Shown: piece after piece, positions 1-5,453 of the stretch
Position numbering within the stretch: position 1 is the first letter of the stretch
Layout of the letters: each line of letters begins with the position of its first letter
Source: Candidatus Tayloriibacteriota bacterium
GTDB lineage: Bacteria > Patescibacteriota > Minisyncoccia > Phycocordibacterales > PALSA-1337
NCBI GenBank assembly: GCA_023269245.1
Contig: JAHFMB010000052.1
Location: 1-7,014 of the forward strand
Direction of reading: 5' to 3'
DNA: 7,014 bases
Made by a program: the position numbers and the translations under genes
Notes under the pieces: model-generated
Databases searched by the model: none
Told to the model about the DNA's origin: nothing
Seen by the model: the letters and a program-made list of their open reading frames with translations, nothing else

Positions 1-2
1 CC

Positions 3-182
3 GATCAGGCTTTTGGAATAGGAAGTTATAAAATGGTATCAAATAACCCAGATCAATTAAAATCAAAGTTAAATTTTGCTATTAATCAGCTCCTTGTTAA
101 TCAAAAGGTGGTAAAAATATCTCTCGAGACCAAGAATAGATTTAAGAAACTCTTTAAGTTCATTGACGAAAAAAAGAAATAA
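3..182 (+). CDS. C-terminal fragment of an unidentified protein, cut by the window edge
   Basis: An open frame enters from the left edge and ends at TAA 180-182, giving 59 visible residues starting DQAFGIGSYK and ending FKFIDEKKK. The fragment is rich in Lys, Asn and Leu, has no obvious membrane segment, and ends in the basic tail KKK that is common at true C-termini. Codon use is varied and looks like a real gene. I recognise no domain. If the gene does not extend beyond the window, the only internal ATG is at 33. A minus-strand frame overlaps the same stretch (see the finding on the left-pointing promoter-like site), so the strand assignment is not certain. Confidence 0.5.
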   Translation, partial: DQAFGIGSYKMVSNNPDQLKSKLNFAINQLLVNQKVVKISLETKNRFKKLFKFIDEKKK

Positions 183-208
183 AATATTCACCATATCTTT
201 AAAACCTA

Positions 209-225
209 TGACATAAGATATGTCA
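209..225. repeat. 7-bp inverted repeat upstream of the nuclease gene
   Basis: TGACATA and TATGTCA are perfect reverse complements separated by AGA. The site ends 17 nt before the nuclease ATG at 243, a position suited to an operator or to a hairpin in the mRNA leader. No U-run follows on either strand, so it is not an intrinsic terminator. The right arm continues as TGTCAA, the reverse complement of a consensus -35 box. Confidence 0.45.
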
Positions 226-242
226 ATAAACACTAGATCTAC

Positions 243-599
243 ATGCCCAACATTACTCCAACGAAACAAGTCCTCAAATTAGCCGATGCCTTAACGAAAA
301 GAGGAGTTGAATTTCAGATGGAATATTGGGATGGTCATAAACATATTGATATTTACATACCCAAAGATAATCTCTATATCGAAGTTGATGGGGTACACCA
401 TGTAACGAATCACAAACAAATCATTGCGGATTTTAATCGCGATTACTTTTCATTTAAAGATGGTTATTTTACAAAGCGTATAACAAACGAATTGATTGAT
501 GAGCATGCTGAGGAAATTGCAGATGCAATTGCGCATATTGCGGAAAACGCACCAAATAAATTAGGTGAGGCTTTATTGAAGGCAAAGATCGTACCTTAG
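243..599 (+). CDS. DUF559-like PD-(D/E)XK endonuclease-fold protein
   Basis: This 118-residue protein has the core of the small DUF559/Vsr-like nuclease fold. Asp36 lies in HIDIYIP, and the strand LYIEVDG carries Glu47 and Asp49, followed by HH at 52-53. The C-terminal half, with DFNRDYF (63-69), GY and RITNELI (79-85), matches the family pattern of an Asp/Arg helix followed by a strand and a final helix. Such domains usually cut or nick DNA with a bound metal ion; the substrate cannot be told here. The size is normal for a stand-alone member, and the acidic residues look intact. There is no Shine-Dalgarno sequence before the ATG. The gene is AT-rich and lies 32 nt upstream of a small membrane protein, possibly in one transcript. 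Family placement is fairly secure; activity is inferred. Confidence 0.8.
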   Translation: MPNITPTKQVLKLADALTKRGVEFQMEYWDGHKHIDIYIPKDNLYIEVDGVHHVTNHKQIIADFNRDYFSFKDGYFTKRITNELIDEHAEEIADAIAHIAENAPNKLGEALLKAKIVP

Positions 600-631
600 T
601 CATATTAATTATTTAAATTCCACTAAATTTT

Positions 632-1027
632 ATGAAGCAGAACATTTATAAAATCATATCAATTATTTTGTTATTAATTGTTGTATTCTTGGTTTTGCAG
701 AAAGGAAAAGTTTCTGAAGTTGAAATATATAAATTTGATTCGGAGTGTTCAAAAGATGCCTGGTCTTATTCTAAAAACAAGAGCGATAGTTATATTAATT
801 GGGAAGTAACCAGAAGTAGATATAGTAATGGGGCCTGCTATTCCGAATTTACTGTGACTAATCCTGCTGCAGATCCACAAGGAAGCGTGAACGAGATATT
901 TGATTTGACGCATAATCGTTCCATTGGTTCATTTCATTTTCACTTGAATAAAGATGATGATGTAGCAACATATACACGATTAGGTAAGGAGTATACAGAT
1001 TTAAGAACTAGTATTTTTGGTGAATAG
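632..1027 (+). CDS. small single-pass membrane protein, function unknown
   Basis: This 131-residue protein begins with a short basic segment and one strongly hydrophobic helix (about residues 5-22, IYKIISIILLLIVVFLVL). A polar domain of about 105 residues follows and is probably outside the membrane. The domain has two cysteines (39 and 69) that could form a disulfide, and several aromatic and charged residues. The hydrophobic segment has no lipobox cysteine, so it is more likely an uncleaved anchor than a lipoprotein signal. The family is not recognised. The gene is among the most AT-rich in the window: 661-720 has 15 G/C in 60. It follows the nuclease by 32 nt with no terminator between them, which allows co-transcription. 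No Shine-Dalgarno sequence precedes the ATG. Confidence 0.7.
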   Translation: MKQNIYKIISIILLLIVVFLVLQKGKVSEVEIYKFDSECSKDAWSYSKNKSDSYINWEVTRSRYSNGACYSEFTVTNPAADPQGSVNEIFDLTHNRSIGSFHFHLNKDDDVATYTRLGKEYTDLRTSIFGE

Positions 1028-1049
1028 GAACTATTTATTATTGTGTTCC

Positions 1050-1784
1050 ATGCCCGACATCGACCTCTACAGTTCCAACCCGGCGCACTATGAAGACATT
1101 CAGATGCTTCGCCCTGATTATGCCTCTGCCAAAGCGGCACTCTTGGATCTAGCGCTCACGCATTTGGGTTCGCGGAAGGGAAAGGAGAAAAAGGGGATAG
1201 TGCTGGCGGATTTTTGTTGTGGCACGGGACTGAATACGAAGATGCTTGCTGATCGGCTGCCGGTGGCGAGAGCGGTGCTCATTGACCACAACGCCCAATT
1301 CATCGGCATGGCCATGGCCTCGCAGATTGCGGCAGAGATCGAGCCGGTGGTGGGCGATATTCTGGAGGCGGATCTCTCGTGTCGCGCTGACGCGGTGCTG
1401 TCGATGTTCGCCTATCATCACGTGGAAGATGGTCAGAAGATGAAGTACCTCAAGCAGGTCAAGAAGGCGCTCATGCCCGGCGGCTTATTGTTTCTCGGGG
1501 AAATCTATCTGGCCGACAAACAGATGACCCGCGCCTACTACCAGAAGCTCTACGCCGCTATTCCCGAGAAAAGTGAGGAGCTCCAGCACTTCCTCTCGCA
1601 GACTACCGAGAGCGATGCCTATGAATACAAGGTGACCAAGGCCTTTGCCGATGCGCAGCTTCATGAGGCTGGGTTTGAATTGGTTGAGTCGCGGAAGATT
1701 TGGCCTGTCCGCGCAGGCGGGCCGACTGATGATGCGTTTGGAACAGATGCGGGGACGTATGTGGAGGTGTGGAGGGTGGGATAA
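1050..1784 (+). CDS. class I SAM-dependent methyltransferase, substrate unknown
   Basis: A Rossmann-fold methyltransferase of 244 residues. Motif I is ADFCCGTGLN (53-62), the S-adenosylmethionine-binding glycine loop. LIDHN follows with acidic Asp79 at the end of strand 2, then GDILEAD (102-108), the motif IV region DAVLSMFAYHHVED (114-127) and the post-motif PGG (143-145). This resembles the UbiE/Methyltransf_25 group, which acts on small molecules as well as macromolecules, so the substrate cannot be named. I chose ATG 1050 because the family fold needs nothing upstream. A longer frame from TTG 1017 would overlap the preceding gene and add MVNRNYLLLCS. A TATTAT element at 1036-1041 lies 8 nt before the ATG and could give a nearly leaderless mRNA. 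The gene is far richer in G+C (1321-1380 has 37 of 60) than the genes upstream. Confidence 0.88.
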   Translation: MPDIDLYSSNPAHYEDIQMLRPDYASAKAALLDLALTHLGSRKGKEKKGIVLADFCCGTGLNTKMLADRLPVARAVLIDHNAQFIGMAMASQIAAEIEPVVGDILEADLSCRADAVLSMFAYHHVEDGQKMKYLKQVKKALMPGGLLFLGEIYLADKQMTRAYYQKLYAAIPEKSEELQHFLSQTTESDAYEYKVTKAFADAQLHEAGFELVESRKIWPVRAGGPTDDAFGTDAGTYVEVWRVG

Positions 1785-1814
1785 AGAAAAACCCCGCCGA
1801 GAAGCCTGGCGGGG
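1783..1814 (-). terminator. intrinsic terminator of the HExxH protein gene
   Basis: On the minus strand a perfect 7-bp stem (CCCCGCC with GGCGGGG, 9-nt loop) is followed by TTTTTCTTT. It begins 20 nt beyond the stop of the minus-strand gene at 1834. The U-run side touches the last bases of the convergent methyltransferase gene. On the plus strand no T-run follows the stem, so it should act only leftward. Confidence 0.85.
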
Positions 1815-1833
1815 TGAGAAAGGAGGTGCTGAC

Positions 1834-2580
1834 CTATCGGTACGGCTGATACTGTTTTCGGATGAATTCGACCCATGCCTGGTTGGTTGAATTTTGACCT
1901 GTCCGCTGCCATGCCCGGTAGAATTCAGCATCGTCGTAAGCTAATGTTCTGCCAGACTTGAGCATCGGTCCCAAGGTAAATCGGCATGTTTTATCCCAAG
2001 CGACACATTCGCTCTGTATCCGTTGCTCGAACGGGGGAAGCGTATCTCCTTCCAGAAATGGCTCAACTTCCAGATGGTCAAACTCATGCATACAAGCAGA
2101 TAGCACGGTTATACAGGAGCGTTCTTCAAAACCTGGTCCAGCGGCTCGTTCTTTTTCGTATAGATCCATGAAACTGGGCACAGCAAATGCTATTTCAGGT
2201 TTGTCCTTTGCTGGCAATGCAGAGGCAATGATCAGTGTATTTGTTTTGTTCGCGTACGTGGTGAGCACCCTGAAGTGTACATTTTTACCGAAGCGATGGC
2301 GTACAAGTTTTTCCATAACGTTAAATCGCTGCTGTACTTCAGGAAATGGACACTTCCCGTCATAGAGCTCACGTAATAACGGAAAGAGATTGGTCTCAGC
2401 GAATTGTTTGACATCTTGCTCCGAACGCCCATGCCCCCGCGAATCAACAGGGGTTACTTGGACTACAGGAACCGACATTGCAGGTTTTTTTGAAGTCATC
2501 ACGAATCCGATCGTAATGATTGCACTAATTAAAACAAGCGAAATTAGGTTCGCTCGCTTCATTTGTTTCGTGTCTTTCAT
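1834..2580 (-). CDS. membrane-anchored putative zinc metallopeptidase (HExxH)
   Basis: A 248-residue protein with a basic N-terminus, one hydrophobic segment (about residues 11-28, LISLVLISAIITIGFVM) and then a long polar domain. That domain carries HEFDH (165-169), matching the HExxH zinc-binding and catalytic motif, and SECVAWD 21 residues later, where Glu191 could be the third zinc ligand as in gluzincin peptidases. No known family is recognised otherwise. The segment could be an uncleaved anchor or a signal peptide; either way the catalytic domain should be outside the cytoplasm. The frame extends upstream to an ATG at 2607, but that codon lies inside the promoter spacer, so I take the ATG at 2580. 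An ATG at 2562 is the alternative. Neither has a good Shine-Dalgarno. The unit is monocistronic. An HExxH motif alone can arise by chance, so peptidase activity is an inference. Confidence 0.75.
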   Translation of the reverse strand: MKDTKQMKRANLISLVLISAIITIGFVMTSKKPAMSVPVVQVTPVDSRGHGRSEQDVKQFAETNLFPLLRELYDGKCPFPEVQQRFNVMEKLVRHRFGKNVHFRVLTTYANKTNTLIIASALPAKDKPEIAFAVPSFMDLYEKERAAGPGFEERSCITVLSACMHEFDHLEVEPFLEGDTLPPFEQRIQSECVAWDKTCRFTLGPMLKSGRTLAYDDAEFYRAWQRTGQNSTNQAWVEFIRKQYQPYR

Positions 2581-2598
2581 AGGCAAATTTCTATACCA

Positions 2599-2627
2599 TT
2601 TATACATTTATATATGCATTATGTCAA
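2599..2627 (-). promoter_or_regulatory. sigma70-type promoter of the HExxH protein gene
   Basis: On the minus strand TTGACA (2622-2627) is separated by 17 nt from TATAAA (2599-2604). Transcription would start near 2592, about 12 nt before ATG 2580. This placement argues against the longer reading frame from 2607. The -35 is embedded in ATTTGACATA, which recurs at the surface-protein promoter. Confidence 0.75.
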
Positions 2628-2649
2628 ATCTGCCGTATGGTTCAATAGC

Positions 2650-2679
2650 TTGGAATCACTTCATACGTTTTGATATAAT
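2650..2679 (+). promoter_or_regulatory. extended -10 promoter for the RhuM leader
   Basis: TGA precedes a perfect TATAAT at 2674-2679, giving an extended -10. A partial -35 (TTGGAA, 2650-2655) lies 18 nt upstream. Predicted start is near 2686, which gives a 5' leader of about 110 nt before the RhuM ATG at 2797. It is divergent from, and close to, the minus-strand promoter at 2599-2627. Confidence 0.6.
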
Positions 2680-2748
2680 TACCTTATTAACTTCTAACTT
2701 CTTTTAGTTCGTCCTTAGAAATTCTCCTCCATACAACTTGTCAATACG

Positions 2749-2775
2749 GCAACACACAAGGTTGCGGTGTTTTTT
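2749..2775 (+). terminator. terminator-like hairpin in the RhuM leader
   Basis: GCAAC (2749-2753) pairs with GTTGC (2761-2765) around a 7-nt loop, followed by GGTG and six T (2770-2775). AACAC with GTGTT offers a competing pairing. No complete gene on the plus strand needs termination here, since the last one ends at 1784. The hairpin therefore lies inside the leader between the 2650-2679 promoter and RhuM, where it could act as an attenuator or end a short RNA. The stem is short, so strength is uncertain. Confidence 0.45.
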
Positions 2776-2796
2776 ATTAAGTTAATTTAAAAATAT

Positions 2797-3321
2797 ATGA
2801 ATACACAAAAGAAAGAGAGTATAGTTATTTATGAGGCAGAGGATGGTCAGGTGGAGTTACGGGCTGATCTTGAAAAAGATACGATTTGGGCGACACAGTT
2901 GCAGGTATCTCAATTATTTGAGACTACTTTACAAAACATAAATGCACATTTAATCAGGATATATGACGATGGTGAATTGGATAGAAATCGAACTATCAAG
3001 AAATCCTTGATAGTTCAAAAAGAGGGTGGTAGAGCCGTGAAAAGACCAGTTGAGCTCTATAACCTCGACGCTATCATCGCCGTCGGATATCGCGTCAATT
3101 CCAAGAAAGCCACTCAATTTCGCATTTGGGCAACGGGCATCCTGCACAAGTACCTCGTCGATGGGCACGCACTCAACAAGCGCCGTCTTGCGAGCGCACC
3201 CGAAAAGCTACTTGGACTCTATGACGCCATCGCATTTCTCGAGTCAAAGAGTTTGAATGGAAAATTGAAAGGAAAGATTACACTGAAACTAACAGAAGAA
3301 TTGGAACCAAGTGGAAAGTAA
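2797..3321 (+). CDS. RhuM family protein, short form
   Basis: The 174-residue protein has the RhuM signature YNLDAIIAVGYRVNSK (88-103) followed by TQFRIWATGILHKYLVDG (106-123), preceded by a helical segment at about 32-60 (TQLQVSQLF, INAHL) that looks like a DNA-binding or winged-helix-like region. RhuM was named from a Salmonella pathogenicity island; its biochemical role is not established, and homologues are frequent in accessory DNA. Typical bacterial members are around 300 residues or more, so this one lacks the usual C-terminal half. It ends cleanly with KLLGLYDAIAFLES and a basic GKLKGKITLKLTEELEP tail, which could be a natural short form. G+C is higher in the central signature than at both ends. 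No Shine-Dalgarno sequence precedes ATG 2797; the leader is A/T-rich. Confidence 0.88.
   Translation: MNTQKKESIVIYEAEDGQVELRADLEKDTIWATQLQVSQLFETTLQNINAHLIRIYDDGELDRNRTIKKSLIVQKEGGRAVKRPVELYNLDAIIAVGYRVNSKKATQFRIWATGILHKYLVDGHALNKRRLASAPEKLLGLYDAIAFLESKSLNGKLKGKITLKLTEELEPSGK
2990..3016. repeat. 11-bp perfect inverted repeat inside RhuM
   Basis: GAACTATCAAG (2990-3000) and CTTGATAGTTC (3006-3016) are perfect reverse complements around the loop AAATC. The repeat encodes residues 65-74 of RhuM (RTIKKSLIVQ), in the variable stretch just before the conserved signature. In the mRNA it would form a stable stem within the coding region. Confidence 0.85.
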
Positions 3322-3371
3322 AAGAAAAAGACCCCACCCGAACAAGCGTGAGAGCTTTTTCGTGTGAGGTC
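3320..3371 (-). terminator. intrinsic terminator of the surface protein gene
   Basis: On the minus strand GACCTCAC pairs with GTGGGGTC (8 bp, one G-T), with CGAA/TTCG and AAGC/GCTT able to extend the stem inward. The stem is followed by TTTTTCTTTT. It begins 16 nt past the stop of the minus-strand gene at 3388 and its U-run abuts the stop of the convergent RhuM gene. On the plus strand an inner AAGC/GCTT hairpin followed by TTT might give weak termination. Confidence 0.8.
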
Positions 3372-3387
3372 CTGGTGACCCATGTGG

Positions 3388-5247
3388 TCAAGGAACGGGA
3401 ACCAAACGATAGAACTGCTTCGAACCCGTCTCCACATCATCGTAGGTTGCTAGTCCGATGTCTCCGATCATGACCGTCTGGATTTGACTCCATGACACCA
3501 AGTCGCTCGATTTCTCGACGATGACCTGGGTGTACGGACGACCAGTGATCTTGAGGGATGACTTCCACCAGTATGGCTTCGTCAGCGACAGCTTGATCTC
3601 CCAGGTGTACTGGAGCAGATTGTTGCTGTTGAGGGACGCGCGCGTCAGTGGTCCGACGAACCCGGTTCCCGGGATGCCGTGTAGTTCTTGATATGCCTTC
3701 ACAGCATTCGCAGTTGCTTCATCGAAGTACCCAGTTTCATCCAGGCCAAGGATTCGCTGAAGCATGAGCACGTCATAACCGATACTGCCGAGCGTCAGAT
3801 TGTTGCCGAAGACGAGTCCTGGATACGGTGTCGTGCCAACCGTGATTGATGTCCCAAATTGAATCGGGACGTTGATGATCGGAGGCAGACCATCTACGCT
3901 TCCAACAAAGGCGAAACCGCCGCCGTTGTTATCGCAGATGTTCAGTCCGTAGGCCGACCCCACCAACGCGTTTGACGACACATCACCCTTGAACGCGAGG
4001 TTGAACACAGCGTCTTTAGGTATGATGAGCGGTTGATCGAGCGTTAGATTGAGAGTGCCATCTGCCTGGATGGTTCCCGGATGCAGTGCGTTGAGCGAAT
4101 TCGTGCCCAGGTAAACCTGGACATTACCGATATTCGTTGACACGCCACTTCCTGAGAAGCACACCCGAAGCTTCGTGCACGACTCATTCTCTGCAGAGTC
4201 GTAGGTCATAAGGCTCAGGGTACAGAGGAGGCTTTGGATCCCTCCCTGAGGCACTGTCGACCCGACGCCATTCGGCGACAGAACGATCAGTACTCTTCCC
4301 GAGTTGATCGGAACTGTTCCAAGATCCATGTTTCCTGACCACGGTTCGATGCGGTACCCTGAGGTTACCCCGAAGAGCTCCCAAGTACTCAAATTGACCG
4401 ATGATGTCACTTGGATCCATGAGCCGTTGATGCCTATTGGAGCCAGCTGGCCGTAGATGTGATAGGTTGACGTGCCGCGCGGAAACGCAAATGTGTTGGT
4501 AAAGGTGACCGTGGTCAAACCACTTTTTTCTCCATACCAACTCGAGCTTTCCGCACCAGCAACAGTGTTACCGTTATTATCTACGACCGTGAGGTTCGTT
4601 ACCACCGGCGCACCCTCAATCATGAAGCTCATCCGATGGCAGGCGATATCTTCGTTCTGCCACACCGTAGCACTGAAGGCTCCCAGCTCTTGTCCGCTGA
4701 CGTTGGCGAAGACACCACCTGTTGCCGCTCGCTGAGCTGGCTTGAGGATGATGTTGCCGATTGTCGGCGTCGTCACCAGTGTGGCTGTCGCTCCCGCAAT
4801 GGGTAGACTGCCAACGGTGGGGATGTCGCTTTGAACGGTAGTGAGCATGAGAGCAAAAGTGCTCCCATTGAACGATCGCAAGTCAGACCACGCCCGCATC
4901 AGCACCGTGAAGTTCACGGTCTTTTGACCGGTGAAGTTGAACAGGGAGTTGAAGGTTGCGTGTCCGTCCGCGCTGATGGTCGCTCGACCGCGTTCGCTAT
5001 GGTCCTCATCGAGCATGAGCACCAGTTCGCCGATGTCGTGGTTGGTCAATGTGTCCACGCACTGCATCGTGAAGCCGGTGATGCTCACTTCGCTGCCAGT
5101 CACCTGGAAGTTGAGAAGCGGGACCAACGCACGTTCAGGCACAGTTGCATGCACCGGAGTCGAAGACAGCCGGTCGATGCTCAGGTTTCCAGCGTAGGTG
5201 AATAACCCCTGCATGAGCAGGGCCAATAAGGTTAGGATTGTTTTCAT
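3388..5247 (-). CDS. secreted surface protein with peptidoglycan-binding domain
   Basis: A 619-residue exported protein. Residues 1-20 (MKTILTLLALLMQGLFTYAG) form a signal peptide with likely cleavage near 19-20. Residues of about 40-160, 185-310 and 335-455 are three beta-rich, Thr/Ser/Asn/Gly-rich segments of similar layout, read here as Ig-like or fibronectin-like repeats. Residues 484-540 are a PG_binding_1 domain: LTLGSIGYDVLMLQRIL, GYFDEATANAVKAYQ, then GFVGPLTRASLN. Residues 546-619 form a beta domain (VEKSSDLVSW near the middle, QFYRLVPVP at the end) of a type found at the end of many secreted proteins. Six cysteines (63, 203, 342, 357, 363, 438) could form disulfides. No LPXTG or C-terminal membrane helix is seen, so anchoring is probably through the wall domain. 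A role in surface structure or host-cell attachment is inference. Monocistronic, with a strong promoter and terminator; no Shine-Dalgarno before the ATG. Confidence 0.9.
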   Translation of the reverse strand: MKTILTLLALLMQGLFTYAGNLSIDRLSSTPVHATVPERALVPLLNFQVTGSEVSITGFTMQCVDTLTNHDIGELVLMLDEDHSERGRATISADGHATFNSLFNFTGQKTVNFTVLMRAWSDLRSFNGSTFALMLTTVQSDIPTVGSLPIAGATATLVTTPTIGNIILKPAQRAATGGVFANVSGQELGAFSATVWQNEDIACHRMSFMIEGAPVVTNLTVVDNNGNTVAGAESSSWYGEKSGLTTVTFTNTFAFPRGTSTYHIYGQLAPIGINGSWIQVTSSVNLSTWELFGVTSGYRIEPWSGNMDLGTVPINSGRVLIVLSPNGVGSTVPQGGIQSLLCTLSLMTYDSAENESCTKLRVCFSGSGVSTNIGNVQVYLGTNSLNALHPGTIQADGTLNLTLDQPLIIPKDAVFNLAFKGDVSSNALVGSAYGLNICDNNGGGFAFVGSVDGLPPIINVPIQFGTSITVGTTPYPGLVFGNNLTLGSIGYDVLMLQRILGLDETGYFDEATANAVKAYQELHGIPGTGFVGPLTRASLNSNNLLQYTWEIKLSLTKPYWWKSSLKITGRPYTQVIVEKSSDLVSWSQIQTVMIGDIGLATYDDVETGSKQFYRLVPVP

Positions 5248-5316
5248 TCGTTTGATTCAGTTTTCAATTGTTTCTCAGTTGCGTGTGAATGTGTTGATGC
5301 AACTAAATTCAGAGGG

Positions 5317-5346
5317 ATTATAACATATATATAGTATATATGTCAA
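5317..5346 (-). promoter_or_regulatory. consensus sigma70-type promoter of the surface protein gene
   Basis: On the minus strand a perfect TTGACA (5341-5346) and a perfect TATAAT (5317-5322) are 18 nt apart. Predicted start is near 5310, giving a leader of about 60 nt before ATG 5247. This is the best match to consensus in the window, which fits an abundant surface protein. Confidence 0.85.
5323..5343. repeat. 21-bp AT-only-core palindrome in the surface protein promoter
   Basis: ACATATATA and TATATATGT are perfect 9-bp arms separated by TAG. The palindrome fills the spacer between the -10 and -35 boxes and overlaps the -35 by three bases. This is a classic position for a repressor operator, or for a twist-sensitive DNA segment. 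Confidence 0.7.
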
Positions 5347-5399
5347 ATAGTCCGGTAACCCAACATAGCCCTCAGAATATGGTGATTCGGGTACCTTTG

Positions 5400-5427
5400 T
5401 TGTTATCTACTGATTCTTTGGTATACT
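5400..5427 (+). promoter_or_regulatory. extended -10 promoter of the 117-residue orphan gene
   Basis: TTGTTA (5400-5405) is 16 nt from TATACT (5422-5427), which is preceded by TGG, an extended -10. Predicted start near 5434 gives a leader of about 20 nt. That leader contains AAAAAGG (5441-5447), a weak ribosome-binding site 6 nt before ATG 5454. Confidence 0.65.
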
Positions 5428-5453
5428 CAAAATAGCTAGCAAAAAGGCTCCAC

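Noticed and set aside
163..191. TTGACG followed by AT-rich DNA as a plus-strand promoter for the nuclease
   Set aside because: No -10-like hexamer occurs at 16-18 nt spacing; TAAAAT at 180-185 is only 11 nt away.
1485..1931. Minus-strand open frame overlapping the methyltransferase end and the terminator
   Set aside because: It crosses the terminator hairpin and has no domain, while both overlapping genes have recognisable motifs.
1958..2365. Plus-strand frame of 135 codons opposite the HExxH protein
   Set aside because: No motif, Ser/Cys/Arg-rich composition, and the minus-strand gene has a promoter, terminator and plausible anchor.
4831..5205. Plus-strand frames opposite the surface protein N-terminus
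   Set aside because: They lie over a clear signal-peptide gene and show no domain or start signals.
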